12,455 nt of DNA. Source: RGIG3178 sp964533965 (lineage in GTDB: Bacteria; Bacillota; Clostridia; Christensenellales; QAND01). Under the pieces are notes generated by a model. The model saw only the letters and a program-made list of their open reading frames with translations, did not search any database and was not told the origin of the DNA. Location of the stretch: positions 1 to 12,455 of the forward strand of contig CAZHNN010000035.1 in the NCBI GenBank assembly GCA_964533965.1. The letters are read 5' to 3'. Positions 1-6,219 of the stretch are shown piece after piece; positions within the stretch are counted from its first letter, which is position 1; every line of letters starts with the position of its first letter. A program made the translations under genes and the position numbers.

Positions 1-969
1 CTCTGCTGCAAAGCCCACAACGACCTGATGTGTTTTTCTCTTTCCGACCTGTGTCAAAATGTCTACCGTCGGAACCATTTCCAGCGAAAGTTCGCCGTTC
101 TCGCTCTTCTTGATCTTCTGCTGCCGCACGATTTCGACGCGGTAATCTGCGGGTGCTGCACATTTGACCAACAGATCGCAATTATCAAATTCCACCATCA
201 GTGCGTCGTGCATCTGCTGCGTGGTCTCCACCGCGATGCACTTGACGAACCGGGGCAGCGGAATGCTTATGGGACCGTGCACCATCGTTACGTCGGCGCC
301 CCTCCGCCTCGCCTCTTCCGCGATCGCAACCCCCATCTTGCCGGAGGAGCGGTTGCTTATGAACCGTACCGGGTCGATGGATTCCTGTGTCGGTCCTGCC
401 GTTACCAGGACCTTCTTTCCCAGAAGGTCTTTGGGCTTACGCAACAGGTCCAGCGCCTTGTCCACGATGACTTCCGGTTCCTCCATCCTGCCGACACCTT
501 CGGTACCTTCAGCAAGCCAGCCCTTTGCGGGCCCGATGAAATGGCAGCCCGTGATGCGAAGCGCCGCCACGTTTTTCTGCGTGATCGGGTTTTCCCACAT
601 CCGCTCGTTCATCGCGGGGGCGATCAATACGGGGGCTTTCGTGGCCAAGATGGTGGTCGACAGCATGTCGTCGGCCATACCGTTGGCGTATTTAGCCAGA
701 AAATTGGCGGTGGCGGGAGCAACGATAAACAAGTCAGCCCGCTTTGCAAGCGAGATATGCTCCACTTCCCACGGCGTCTCACGGTTGAACATATCGCAGG
801 CCACAGGATGATTGCTCAGCGTTTCAAAGCTCAGCGGAGTCACGAACTCGGTAGCGTTTTTGGTCATGATGACGTAGACCTCCACGCCCTGCTTGCGAAG
901 CCTTGAAACGAGATCCACGCTCTTGTATGCTGCAATGCCGCCGGTGACCCCCAGCACAACCGTTTTCAT
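1..969 (-). CDS. coaBC: Bifunctional phosphopantothenoylcysteine decarboxylase / phosphopantothenate-cysteine ligase, 3'-truncated by the window edge
   Basis: CoaBC (Dfp) makes 4'-phosphopantetheine for coenzyme A: the CoaB half joins cysteine to phosphopantothenate and the FMN-dependent CoaC half decarboxylates the product. The visible 323 codons hold the whole CoaC domain (about 1-180) and the start of CoaB. CoaC opens with GVTGGIAAYK and has the catalytic His in VEHIS (His71), APATAN (84-89) and APAMN (117-121). CoaB shows TAGPTQE, SNRSSGKMG, the AAPADYR segment, the QKIKKS lysines and GFAAE at the edge. The flap that normally reads LACG reads LAEG, so the usual catalytic Cys is Glu154. 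ATG at 969 lies 5 bases after GGAGG; ATG at 972, which overlaps the rpoZ stop as ATGA, is an alternative only 2 bases from GGAGG. Last visible gene of the yicC operon. Confidence 0.95.
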   Translation of the reverse strand, partial: MKTVVLGVTGGIAAYKSVDLVSRLRKQGVEVYVIMTKNATEFVTPLSFETLSNHPVACDMFNRETPWEVEHISLAKRADLFIVAPATANFLAKYANGMADDMLSTTILATKAPVLIAPAMNERMWENPITQKNVAALRITGCHFIGPAKGWLAEGTEGVGRMEEPEVIVDKALDLLRKPKDLLGKKVLVTAGPTQESIDPVRFISNRSSGKMGVAIAEEARRRGADVTMVHGPISIPLPRFVKCIAVETTQQMHDALMVEFDNCDLLVKCAAPADYRVEIVRQQKIKKSENGELSLEMVPTVDILTQVGKRKTHQVVVGFAAE

Positions 970-1175
970 CATATCCTCCCGTTGCGCTCGAAACTTACCT
1001 TGTGGTTATAGATTTCCTCCACTGCGATAGAAACGGGCTTCTCCACGTCGACATTGTCGACGAGCGGCGTATCGCCGGCGACCAACTGCCGGGCGCGTTT
1101 GGCTACCATCACCACCAGAGAATAACGGCAGTCCACTTGCTCCAAAAGTTCATTGATCGGCGGGTAAATAATCAT
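969..1175 (-). CDS. rpoZ: DNA-directed RNA polymerase omega subunit
   Basis: Omega is a small accessory subunit that helps fold and hold the beta' subunit of RNA polymerase. The 68-residue product has the family pattern: an N-terminal helix (PPINELLEQ), the CRYSLVVMVAKRARQL core, and EKPVSIAVEEI in the second conserved helix. Length fits short Bacillota omegas (about 65-70 residues). The frame stays open upstream into gmk, but ATG at 1175 is the start because GGGAGG sits 7 bases before it and homologues begin here. The start overlaps the gmk stop by four bases (ATGA) and the stop abuts coaBC, so it is translationally coupled on both sides. Confidence 0.93.
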   Translation of the reverse strand: MIIYPPINELLEQVDCRYSLVVMVAKRARQLVAGDTPLVDNVDVEKPVSIAVEEIYNHKVSFERNGRI

Positions 1176-1786
1176 GTTGTTTCCTCCCAGGTTTTCAATA
1201 TGGTATAAAGATTGCGCTGCATGCGGCACGATTCGGCCGTCAGCACGGATTTTAACTGTATGATGGCTGTGCCCAGGTCATCGTTGAGGATGATATAGTC
1301 GTATTTATTCACGAGTTTGACTTCCTGCCTGGCAGTATGAAGCCTGCACTGCAGCGTCTTTTCATCCTCGGTGCCCCTTCGGCGCAGTCTTTTTTCCAAT
1401 TCCTCAAATGACGGCGGCAGCACAAAGACCATCACCGCCTCCGGCATAACCTTTTTCACGTTCATCGCGCCCTGCACGTCGATGTCCAACACCACGTCGA
1501 TGCCCTCATTCAAGAGGGTTTCGACGCGTTTTCTTGGCGTTCCGTACCGGTTCATGCCAAAGATGCAGGCGTATTCCAAAAACTCGCCGTCCCGTATCAT
1601 CTCGTCAAAGCGTTCATCCGTTACAAAATCGTAATGTACGCCGTTGATCTCACCGGGCCTAGGCTTGCGGGTGGTTGCGGAAACTGAAAACTGTGCGTTC
1701 TTGCAACCTTCCAGCAATGCTGTGCAGAGGGTGCCCTTTCCGGCGCCCGAAGGGCCCGAGACCACCAATAACGTCCCCCTTGCCAT
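1172..1786 (-). CDS. gmk: Guanylate kinase
   Basis: Phosphorylates GMP (and dGMP) to GDP with ATP, an essential step of purine nucleotide supply and GMP recycling. The 204-residue protein has the P-loop GPSGAGKGT at 11-19, the GMP-binding segment SVSATTRKPRPGE followed by GVHYDFV, the RYGTP motif, DIDVQGA in the core sheet, and the lid arginines in EKRLRRRGTED. The length is normal for the family. ATG at 1786 is preferred over TTG at 1789: it shares a base with the remA stop (TGATG) and has a GGAGAG-type ribosome binding site upstream. Its position between remA and rpoZ is the standard Bacillota arrangement. Confidence 0.96.
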   Translation of the reverse strand: MARGTLLVVSGPSGAGKGTLCTALLEGCKNAQFSVSATTRKPRPGEINGVHYDFVTDERFDEMIRDGEFLEYACIFGMNRYGTPRKRVETLLNEGIDVVLDIDVQGAMNVKKVMPEAVMVFVLPPSFEELEKRLRRRGTEDEKTLQCRLHTARQEVKLVNKYDYIILNDDLGTAIIQLKSVLTAESCRMQRNLYTILKTWEETT

Positions 1787-2046
1787 CAATCCATCTCTCC
1801 CTCGTCGTGTTCTGTCATCCGGTTGGCAACCGTTTCAGGCTGTACGGCGGACAGTATGACATGCTCGCTGTCCGTGATCACAACGGCGCGCGTACGCCTT
1901 CCATATGTCGCATCGATCAGCATGCCGCGGTCGCGTGCTTCCTGTATGATGCGCTTGATGGGGGCGGATTCAGGGCTCACGATAGCGATGATGCGGTTGG
2001 CGGAAACGATATTCCCAAACCCAATGTTGATCAAACGAATACTCAT
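1786..2046 (-). CDS. remA: RemA-like (DUF370) DNA-binding regulatory protein
   Basis: Small protein of the DUF370/RemA family; in Bacillus subtilis RemA is a DNA-binding activator of biofilm matrix and osmoprotection genes. The 86 residues include the family signatures INIGFGNIVSANRIIAIVSP, SAPIKRIIQEARDRG, LIDATYGRRTR and ILSAVQPETVA, covering the full conserved core; only the short acidic C-terminus varies. The ATG at 2046 is chosen because GGTGGAGG precedes it with a 6-base gap and the conserved sequence starts there; a further 16 codons are open upstream but lack family similarity. It is separated from yicC by 93 bases of structured sequence and overlaps gmk by one base. Targets in this organism cannot be inferred; the conserved operon position argues for a housekeeping role. 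Confidence 0.9.
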   Translation of the reverse strand: MSIRLINIGFGNIVSANRIIAIVSPESAPIKRIIQEARDRGMLIDATYGRRTRAVVITDSEHVILSAVQPETVANRMTEHDEGEMD

Positions 2047-2062
2047 GGCAATCCTCCACCTT

Positions 2063-2139
2063 AGTAAACACTGATTAAGTACTAAAGGGCACAAAACTGT
2101 TTCACAAATCTGACATTCCTTATGGAATCAGTGTTTACT
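2063..2139. repeat. 77-base intergenic segment bounded by a perfect 14-base inverted repeat
   Basis: AGTAAACACTGATT (2063-2076) and its exact reverse complement (2126-2139) bound a 49-base centre and fill almost the whole yicC-remA gap. In the mRNA the first arm begins right after the yicC stop and the second ends two bases before the remA ribosome binding site. A competing local hairpin (2110-2131, TTCC/GGAA and CTGA/TCAG arms, ATAA loop) uses part of the first arm. A poor promoter-like pair (TTGTGA, 17 bases, TAGTAC, minus strand) lies inside. It may be a regulatory leader, an operator or a tiny inverted-repeat insertion; sequence alone does not decide. Confidence 0.7.
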
Positions 2140-3015
2140 TTACTCGATGTTTTGTATCTGCTCGCGGATCTTCTCCATTTCGCTCTTGACTGTGATGACG
2201 GCGGCGTTGACTTCCTGTTCGTTGGCCTTGCTGCCGATGGTGTTGATTTCCCTGTTCATCTCCTGAACGATAAAATCCAGCTTTCTTCCGACCGGCTCAA
2301 TAAGCGTCAGATTGTAGCAGAATTCATCCAAATGGCTGCCCATCCGCACGATCTCCTCGTCGATCGCCTTTCTGTCGGCCAGGAGCGCCGCCTCCGCAAG
2401 CACGCGTTGCCGGAGCGTCTCGTCCGTGCCAATATACTCCTGCATCTTCTGCACAAGCCGGTCTTTGGCAGCCTGCTCCATAGCAGGGGCATTGGCCTTG
2501 ATGACGCCAACGTGGGATTTAATGCCCTGGGCTTTTTGCAGAAGATCCTCCTGCAGCCTTTCACCTTCGCGCAAACGCATATCCAGCAGCATACAAAGCG
2601 AATTTTGCAGCGCTTTTTCCACGACTGCCCAAACGGCTTCTTCGTCTTCCTCCGCTTCCTGCGTCGTTAAAACGAGCGGATAGGACGCCAGCGTGGAAAG
2701 CGTGATGTCATTTTGGAGGCCGGTCTCTTCACGCAGTGTCTGCAGGGCATTCTGATACGATTTGGCAAGCGCGGTATCCACCAGCACCACAGCATGGTCC
2801 TCCCGCCGGTTGCGATAGGAGATCAACACGTCGATCTTGCCGCGGTTGATGACGGCGAAGATGGCTTTGCGTATTCGGTCCTCCATCAGATTCAATACGC
2901 GCGGCATGCGAAAGGCGATATCCAAATAGCGGCTGTTGACCGTCTTGATCTCCACCGTTGCTTCACGGCCGTCAAGTTCCGCCACGCCGCGCCCGAACCC
3001 TGTCATGCTGTTCAA
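2140..3015 (-). CDS. yicC: YicC/YloC family endoribonuclease-like protein
   Basis: Conserved bacterial protein of the YicC family, members of which act as endoribonucleases or in small-RNA turnover. The product has 291 residues, the normal family length. It starts with the hallmark NSMTGFGRG, continues with VEIKTVNSRYLDIAFRMPR in the N-terminal YicC domain, and ends with the DUF1732 signature GRKLDFIVQEMNREINTIGSK. The start is TTG at 3015: GGGAGG lies 7 bases before it, and five further open codons upstream overlap that site and are therefore not translated. It is first in the yicC-remA-gmk-rpoZ-coaBC cluster, about 210 bases downstream of a strong promoter. Confidence 0.92.
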   Translation of the reverse strand: MNSMTGFGRGVAELDGREATVEIKTVNSRYLDIAFRMPRVLNLMEDRIRKAIFAVINRGKIDVLISYRNRREDHAVVLVDTALAKSYQNALQTLREETGLQNDITLSTLASYPLVLTTQEAEEDEEAVWAVVEKALQNSLCMLLDMRLREGERLQEDLLQKAQGIKSHVGVIKANAPAMEQAAKDRLVQKMQEYIGTDETLRQRVLAEAALLADRKAIDEEIVRMGSHLDEFCYNLTLIEPVGRKLDFIVQEMNREINTIGSKANEQEVNAAVITVKSEMEKIREQIQNIE

Positions 3016-3037
3016 TGGTTTTCCTCCCAAAGATTTT

Positions 3038-3067
3038 TACCGGCTTACCCCAGAAGCGTAGCCGGTA
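3038..3067 (-). promoter_or_regulatory. 8-base-pair stem-loop in the yicC leader
   Basis: TACCGGCT (3038-3045) and AGCCGGTA (3060-3067) are perfect complements around a 14-base loop. The hairpin ends about 10 bases before the yicC ribosome binding site. On the minus strand it is followed by A residues rather than T, so it is not an intrinsic terminator. It could affect translation initiation or mRNA stability. Role is inferred only. Confidence 0.45.
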
Positions 3068-3233
3068 CCGATCGAAAAAGAGTATCGGAAATCTATTCAA
3101 TGGCTTTCTGAATGTATTTTCTCTGATAAGCCAGCAGAAAAGCACATGCATGCGCCGTACTATCGCGACCCCGAACAACGGTGCATTGCCTTTTGTTCAT
3201 TTGTCAACGGCATTTCCCGCTGTTCAGCGTTTT

Positions 3234-3262
3234 ATTATAGCATACCGGGATGCCAATCACAA
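3234..3262 (-). promoter_or_regulatory. Sigma-A-type promoter for the yicC-coaBC operon
   Basis: On the minus strand a TTGTGA -35 box (3262-3257) and a perfect TATAAT -10 box (3239-3234) are separated by exactly 17 bases, with TGC directly before the -10 (extended -10). Transcription should start near 3227, giving a leader of about 210 bases. A small palindrome, CGCTGTTCAGCG (3218-3229), sits at the predicted start and could be a 5' stem-loop or an operator. Best promoter in the window. Confidence 0.8.
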
Positions 3263-3263
3263 C

Positions 3264-3284
3264 GAAAAAGCGTTCAGCTTCGCT
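3264..3284 (-). terminator. Weak possible terminator after the AIR-synthase-like gene
   Basis: On the minus strand AGCG (3284-3281) and CGCT (3272-3269) can pair across an 8-base loop that contains the stop codon of the preceding gene, and the 3' arm runs into five T. The stem is only 4 pairs, so termination would be inefficient. Its place just before the yicC promoter makes some termination plausible. Confidence 0.28.
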
Positions 3285-4269
3285 GGATGAGTTTGTAGAT
3301 CTCGTCGGCACGGGGTTCGCCCATCGGCCTTATCTGGCCGTCGCGGCACATGATGCGAAGACCTTCGGAGCGGTGTGTCAGATAGCCGATCACCGATGAC
3401 GCTATCCCATGCTGGGATAACACGAACTGCATGCTCTTTCCATCCGGACAGGCAATGAGCATGCATCCCGAGGAGATCAGCCGAAGCGGGTCCAGCCGCA
3501 GCGCCGTGCAGAGCGCTTTGGTCTGCGGCAGTACCGCGATGTCGTTTTCCTCCATCAGCACGCCGCATCCGGAAGCTTGGCAGAGTTCGTAGACGGCGCC
3601 AAGAACGCCGCCTTCGGTCACGTCATGCATCGCATGCGCGCCATTTTTTGCAGCCAACAAGCCTTCGGGCACCACCGAGATCTGTTTGCCCAAATTCATA
3701 CAGAAAGCATAGTCCTTTGCGCCCAGTATCTCCATTGCCCGCATGGGAAAATCGCTCGCGATGATAAACGTTCCTTCGATGCCGGCCGATTTGGTCAACA
3801 CCAGATCGTCGCCGACCTTGCCGCCCGCGGTCTTGACAAGCCCGTTTCTCGGGCAGCTCGCCAGCACCGTTCCGCTTAAGATCGGCCGTGTCACGGCGTC
3901 AGTGATCTCCGTATGCCCGCCGATGATCTCCACGTTCAATTCCTGCGCCGTTTCCAGTGCCTGGCGCATGATGCCCTCGATGTCTGCCATGGTGCTCCTT
4001 GGCGGCGCCATCAGCGTCAGCAGCAACGCAATGGGTTCCGCACCGCTGGATGCAGCGTCATTGCAACTCACATGCACGGCCAATCTGCCCAAATCCTTTT
4101 GCGCCGCGGTGACAGGGTCGGTGGATACCACGCACAGGTTGTCCCCAAAGGAGAGCGCCGCGCAGTCCTCGCCGACCCCCGGGCGCAGCAGCACCTCACT
4201 GCGCATGGGCCTTAAGATGGACAATACGCTTTGTTGAAGCTGTTCGTTTGTCAGCTTGCCGATGTTCAT
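3274..4269 (-). CDS. AIR synthase (PurM) superfamily protein, HypE-like
   Basis: The 331-residue protein belongs to the PurM/HypE/SelD/ThiL ATP-binding superfamily. The N-terminal domain shows the acidic GVGEDCAAL segment (31-39), STDPVT, and GRLAVHVSCNDAASSGAEP (61-79), typical of HypE-like members; GGHTEITDAVTRPIL (117-131) follows, and the C-terminal AIRS_C domain includes HDVTEGGVLGAVYEL. Canonical HypE ends in a Cys that accepts the carbamoyl group; this protein ends LIQRS without it, and no other hyp gene is nearby, so hydrogenase maturation is doubtful. The substrate is unknown. ATG at 4269 shares a base with the ligA stop (TGATG), with GAGG 7 bases upstream. Last gene of the pcrA-ligA operon. 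Confidence 0.85.
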   Translation of the reverse strand: MNIGKLTNEQLQQSVLSILRPMRSEVLLRPGVGEDCAALSFGDNLCVVSTDPVTAAQKDLGRLAVHVSCNDAASSGAEPIALLLTLMAPPRSTMADIEGIMRQALETAQELNVEIIGGHTEITDAVTRPILSGTVLASCPRNGLVKTAGGKVGDDLVLTKSAGIEGTFIIASDFPMRAMEILGAKDYAFCMNLGKQISVVPEGLLAAKNGAHAMHDVTEGGVLGAVYELCQASGCGVLMEENDIAVLPQTKALCTALRLDPLRLISSGCMLIACPDGKSMQFVLSQHGIASSVIGYLTHRSEGLRIMCRDGQIRPMGEPRADEIYKLIQRS

Positions 4270-6218
4270 CAACGTACCTCACTCCAAAGATAGGCGAAGA
4301 ATTCGTCTTCTCCCATTATCTTGATGCCGAGCTTTTGCGCACGGTCCAGTTTGCTGCCGGCTTTGTCCCCCGCAACCAACAGCGTGGTCTCCTTATTCAC
4401 ATTGTCGGAGGCTTCCGCCCCCATGCGTATGACCAACTCCTGAGCCTCTTTGCGCCCCATGTGGGTCAACGTGCCCGTGAACACGATCTTCTCTNNNNNN
4501 NNNNTTTCGTTTTTTCTTGGGTTGATGCCGTAATCCCGCAACCGTTGAAGAATTCGTTGCTGATCTTCATCCGCAAAGTATGTCACGATGCTCTGCGCGA
4601 CGATGGGTCCGACATCCTTCATGTTCATCAGATCGGCCTCGTTCGCTTGTTGCAGCGCTTCTATCGACCCATATGCATCGCCTAGCGTCTGCGCCGTCTT
4701 TTTTCCAACGTTGGGAATGCCCAAGGCATAGAGATAGTTGGGCAGCGGTCTGTTCTTGCTCTGCTGCACCGCCTCAAAAAGCTTCTCCGCACGCTTCTGC
4801 GCGAAGCCCTCAAGCGTGAGCCACTCCGACACCGAAATATCGTACAGCTGATCCGCCGTTACCACATGAAGGCTGTCCATCGCCTGCATGAGCGTTTTGT
4901 CACTGAGCCCTTCGATATCCATCGCCTCACGGGATACGAAATGGACGAGCGCATGCAGCCGCTGCGGCTTGCACGTCTTTGTATTGGGGCAGAACAGGTT
5001 GGCGCCGCGTGTTTCAAGCGCAGTCCCGCAAAACGGGCAGTGGACGGGCACCGGTATATCGGTTCCTTGTTCGTCCGCGCTTCCCAAAATCTCGGGGATC
5101 ACGTCGTTGCTCCTTCGTATCCATACGGAGCCGCCAAGTTTTACCTTCTTTCGCGCAATATCGCCGGTGTTGTTCAGCGTTGCCCGAGATACCGTGGCAC
5201 CGGCCAATTCGACGGGCTCCAACATTGCCGTGGGGGTCAGTTTTCCCGTGCGTCCGACATCCCAACTCACATCCAAAAGCTTGGTGACCGCTTCCTCCGC
5301 CTCAAACTTGATCGCGATGGCCCATCGCGGGAAACGGTCGGTGTTGCCAAGCGTTGCGCGAAGATTCATCTCATCAATTTTTAAGACCATCCCGTCGGTC
5401 ATGAAATCCTCTTCATGGCGCTGCTCATCCATTGCCATAGCGGCTGAATACGCTTCCGAGGCATCCGAAAACACGCCCAGCAGCTTTGCCACTCTAAAAC
5501 CGTTGTCTTCCAGGAATGTACGCATCTGCCGCGCCGTGGAGAAGAGCATGCCCTCTATATAGCCGATCTGGTAGAAAAACGCGTCCAGTTTGCGCTTTTG
5601 TGTCTGTCGCGGGTCGAGGTTGCGCAAGGCGCCCGCCGCAGCGTTGCGCGCGTTCTTCAAAGGTTCGTCCGATTGGGCGTTATAGCTCTTTAGTGCGGAG
5701 AGCGGCATATAACCTTCTCCCTGCACTTCAAACCGCCCAGTAAAAGGAACGCGCAGCGGGATGGAGCGGATCGTCATCACCTGGGGCAATATGCTTTCGC
5801 CCACCACGCCGTTGCCGCGCGTGGCAGCCTGCACCAACTGCCCGTTCTCATAGGTAAGGTTGATGGTAAGGCCGTCGATCTTGTATTCCAGCAGATACGT
5901 CGGCATCTTGGAATCCTGCTGTGACAAGAGCTTTTTTGTCCGCTGTTCCCAGGAAACGAGCTCTTCGAGCGTCTTGCATTTGTCCAGGCTCCAGAGACGG
6001 GATAGATGCGTGTGCGGCACAAAGGCGGATAGCGTCTCGCCGCCGACACGCCGCGTGGGTGAATCGGACAGAACGGTACCCGTCGTCTTTTCCAAAGACA
6101 GCAGCTCGTCGTACAGCGCGTCGTATTGCCCGTCGCTTACAAGAGGATTGTCCAGCACATAATACGCGTGGGCGTATTTGTTGAGCAAATCCACAAGCTC
6201 CCTCATCCTCTGTTCCAT
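4269..6218 (-). CDS. ligA: NAD-dependent DNA ligase LigA (contains a 10-N gap)
   Basis: Seals nicks in duplex DNA using NAD, joining Okazaki fragments and finishing repair. Domain Ia has LVSDGQYDALYDEL (26-39); the adenylation domain has the nucleophile Lys113 in EYKIDG and TRGNGVVGE; the OB fold includes PTAMLEPVELAGA (328-340); four zinc cysteines are at 394, 397, 410 and 416; helix-hairpin-helix repeats cover about 460-550; and a BRCT domain covers 576-649. About 649 residues, slightly short of the usual 660-670. Residues 572-575, in the linker before BRCT, are unreadable because of the N run, so sequence may be missing there. ATG at 6218 is one base after the pcrA stop with GGAGAA 8 bases upstream; the longer open frame into pcrA has no family similarity. 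Confidence 0.96.
   Translation of the reverse strand: MEQRMRELVDLLNKYAHAYYVLDNPLVSDGQYDALYDELLSLEKTTGTVLSDSPTRRVGGETLSAFVPHTHLSRLWSLDKCKTLEELVSWEQRTKKLLSQQDSKMPTYLLEYKIDGLTINLTYENGQLVQAATRGNGVVGESILPQVMTIRSIPLRVPFTGRFEVQGEGYMPLSALKSYNAQSDEPLKNARNAAAGALRNLDPRQTQKRKLDAFFYQIGYIEGMLFSTARQMRTFLEDNGFRVAKLLGVFSDASEAYSAAMAMDEQRHEEDFMTDGMVLKIDEMNLRATLGNTDRFPRWAIAIKFEAEEAVTKLLDVSWDVGRTGKLTPTAMLEPVELAGATVSRATLNNTGDIARKKVKLGGSVWIRRSNDVIPEILGSADEQGTDIPVPVHCPFCGTALETRGANLFCPNTKTCKPQRLHALVHFVSREAMDIEGLSDKTLMQAMDSLHVVTADQLYDISVSEWLTLEGFAQKRAEKLFEAVQQSKNRPLPNYLYALGIPNVGKKTAQTLGDAYGSIEALQQANEADLMNMKDVGPIVAQSIVTYFADEDQQRILQRLRDYGINPRKNEXXXXEKIVFTGTLTHMGRKEAQELVIRMGAEASDNVNKETTLLVAGDKAGSKLDRAQKLGIKIMGEDEFFAYLWSEVR
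4495..4504. other. Assembly gap of 10 N inside ligA
   Basis: Ten undetermined bases fall in the linker between the helix-hairpin-helix and BRCT domains of LigA. The reading frame is the same on both sides if the gap really is 10 bases. A round number of N is often a placeholder, and the linker looks short for the family, so the true length is uncertain. Confidence 0.97.
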
Positions 6219-6219
6219 C

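Noticed and set aside
28..906. A 292-codon open frame on the plus strand opposite coaBC
   Set aside because: Antisense to coaBC, whose motifs run through the whole interval; the plus-strand product is rich in His, Arg and Cys without any family pattern.
1002..2074. Several overlapping plus-strand open frames opposite rpoZ, gmk and remA
   Set aside because: All are mirror frames of compact, well-recognised minus-strand genes and lack convincing ribosome binding sites.
2079..2107. A separate promoter for remA inside the inverted-repeat segment
   Set aside because: TTGTGA and TAGTAC are 17 bases apart, but the -10 matches poorly; read-through from the yicC promoter is a simpler explanation.
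3185..3207. A perfect TTGACA (minus strand, 3207-3202) as a second yicC promoter
   Set aside because: No acceptable -10 box follows at 16-18 bases; the sequence there is GC-rich. The promoter at 3262-3234 is far better.
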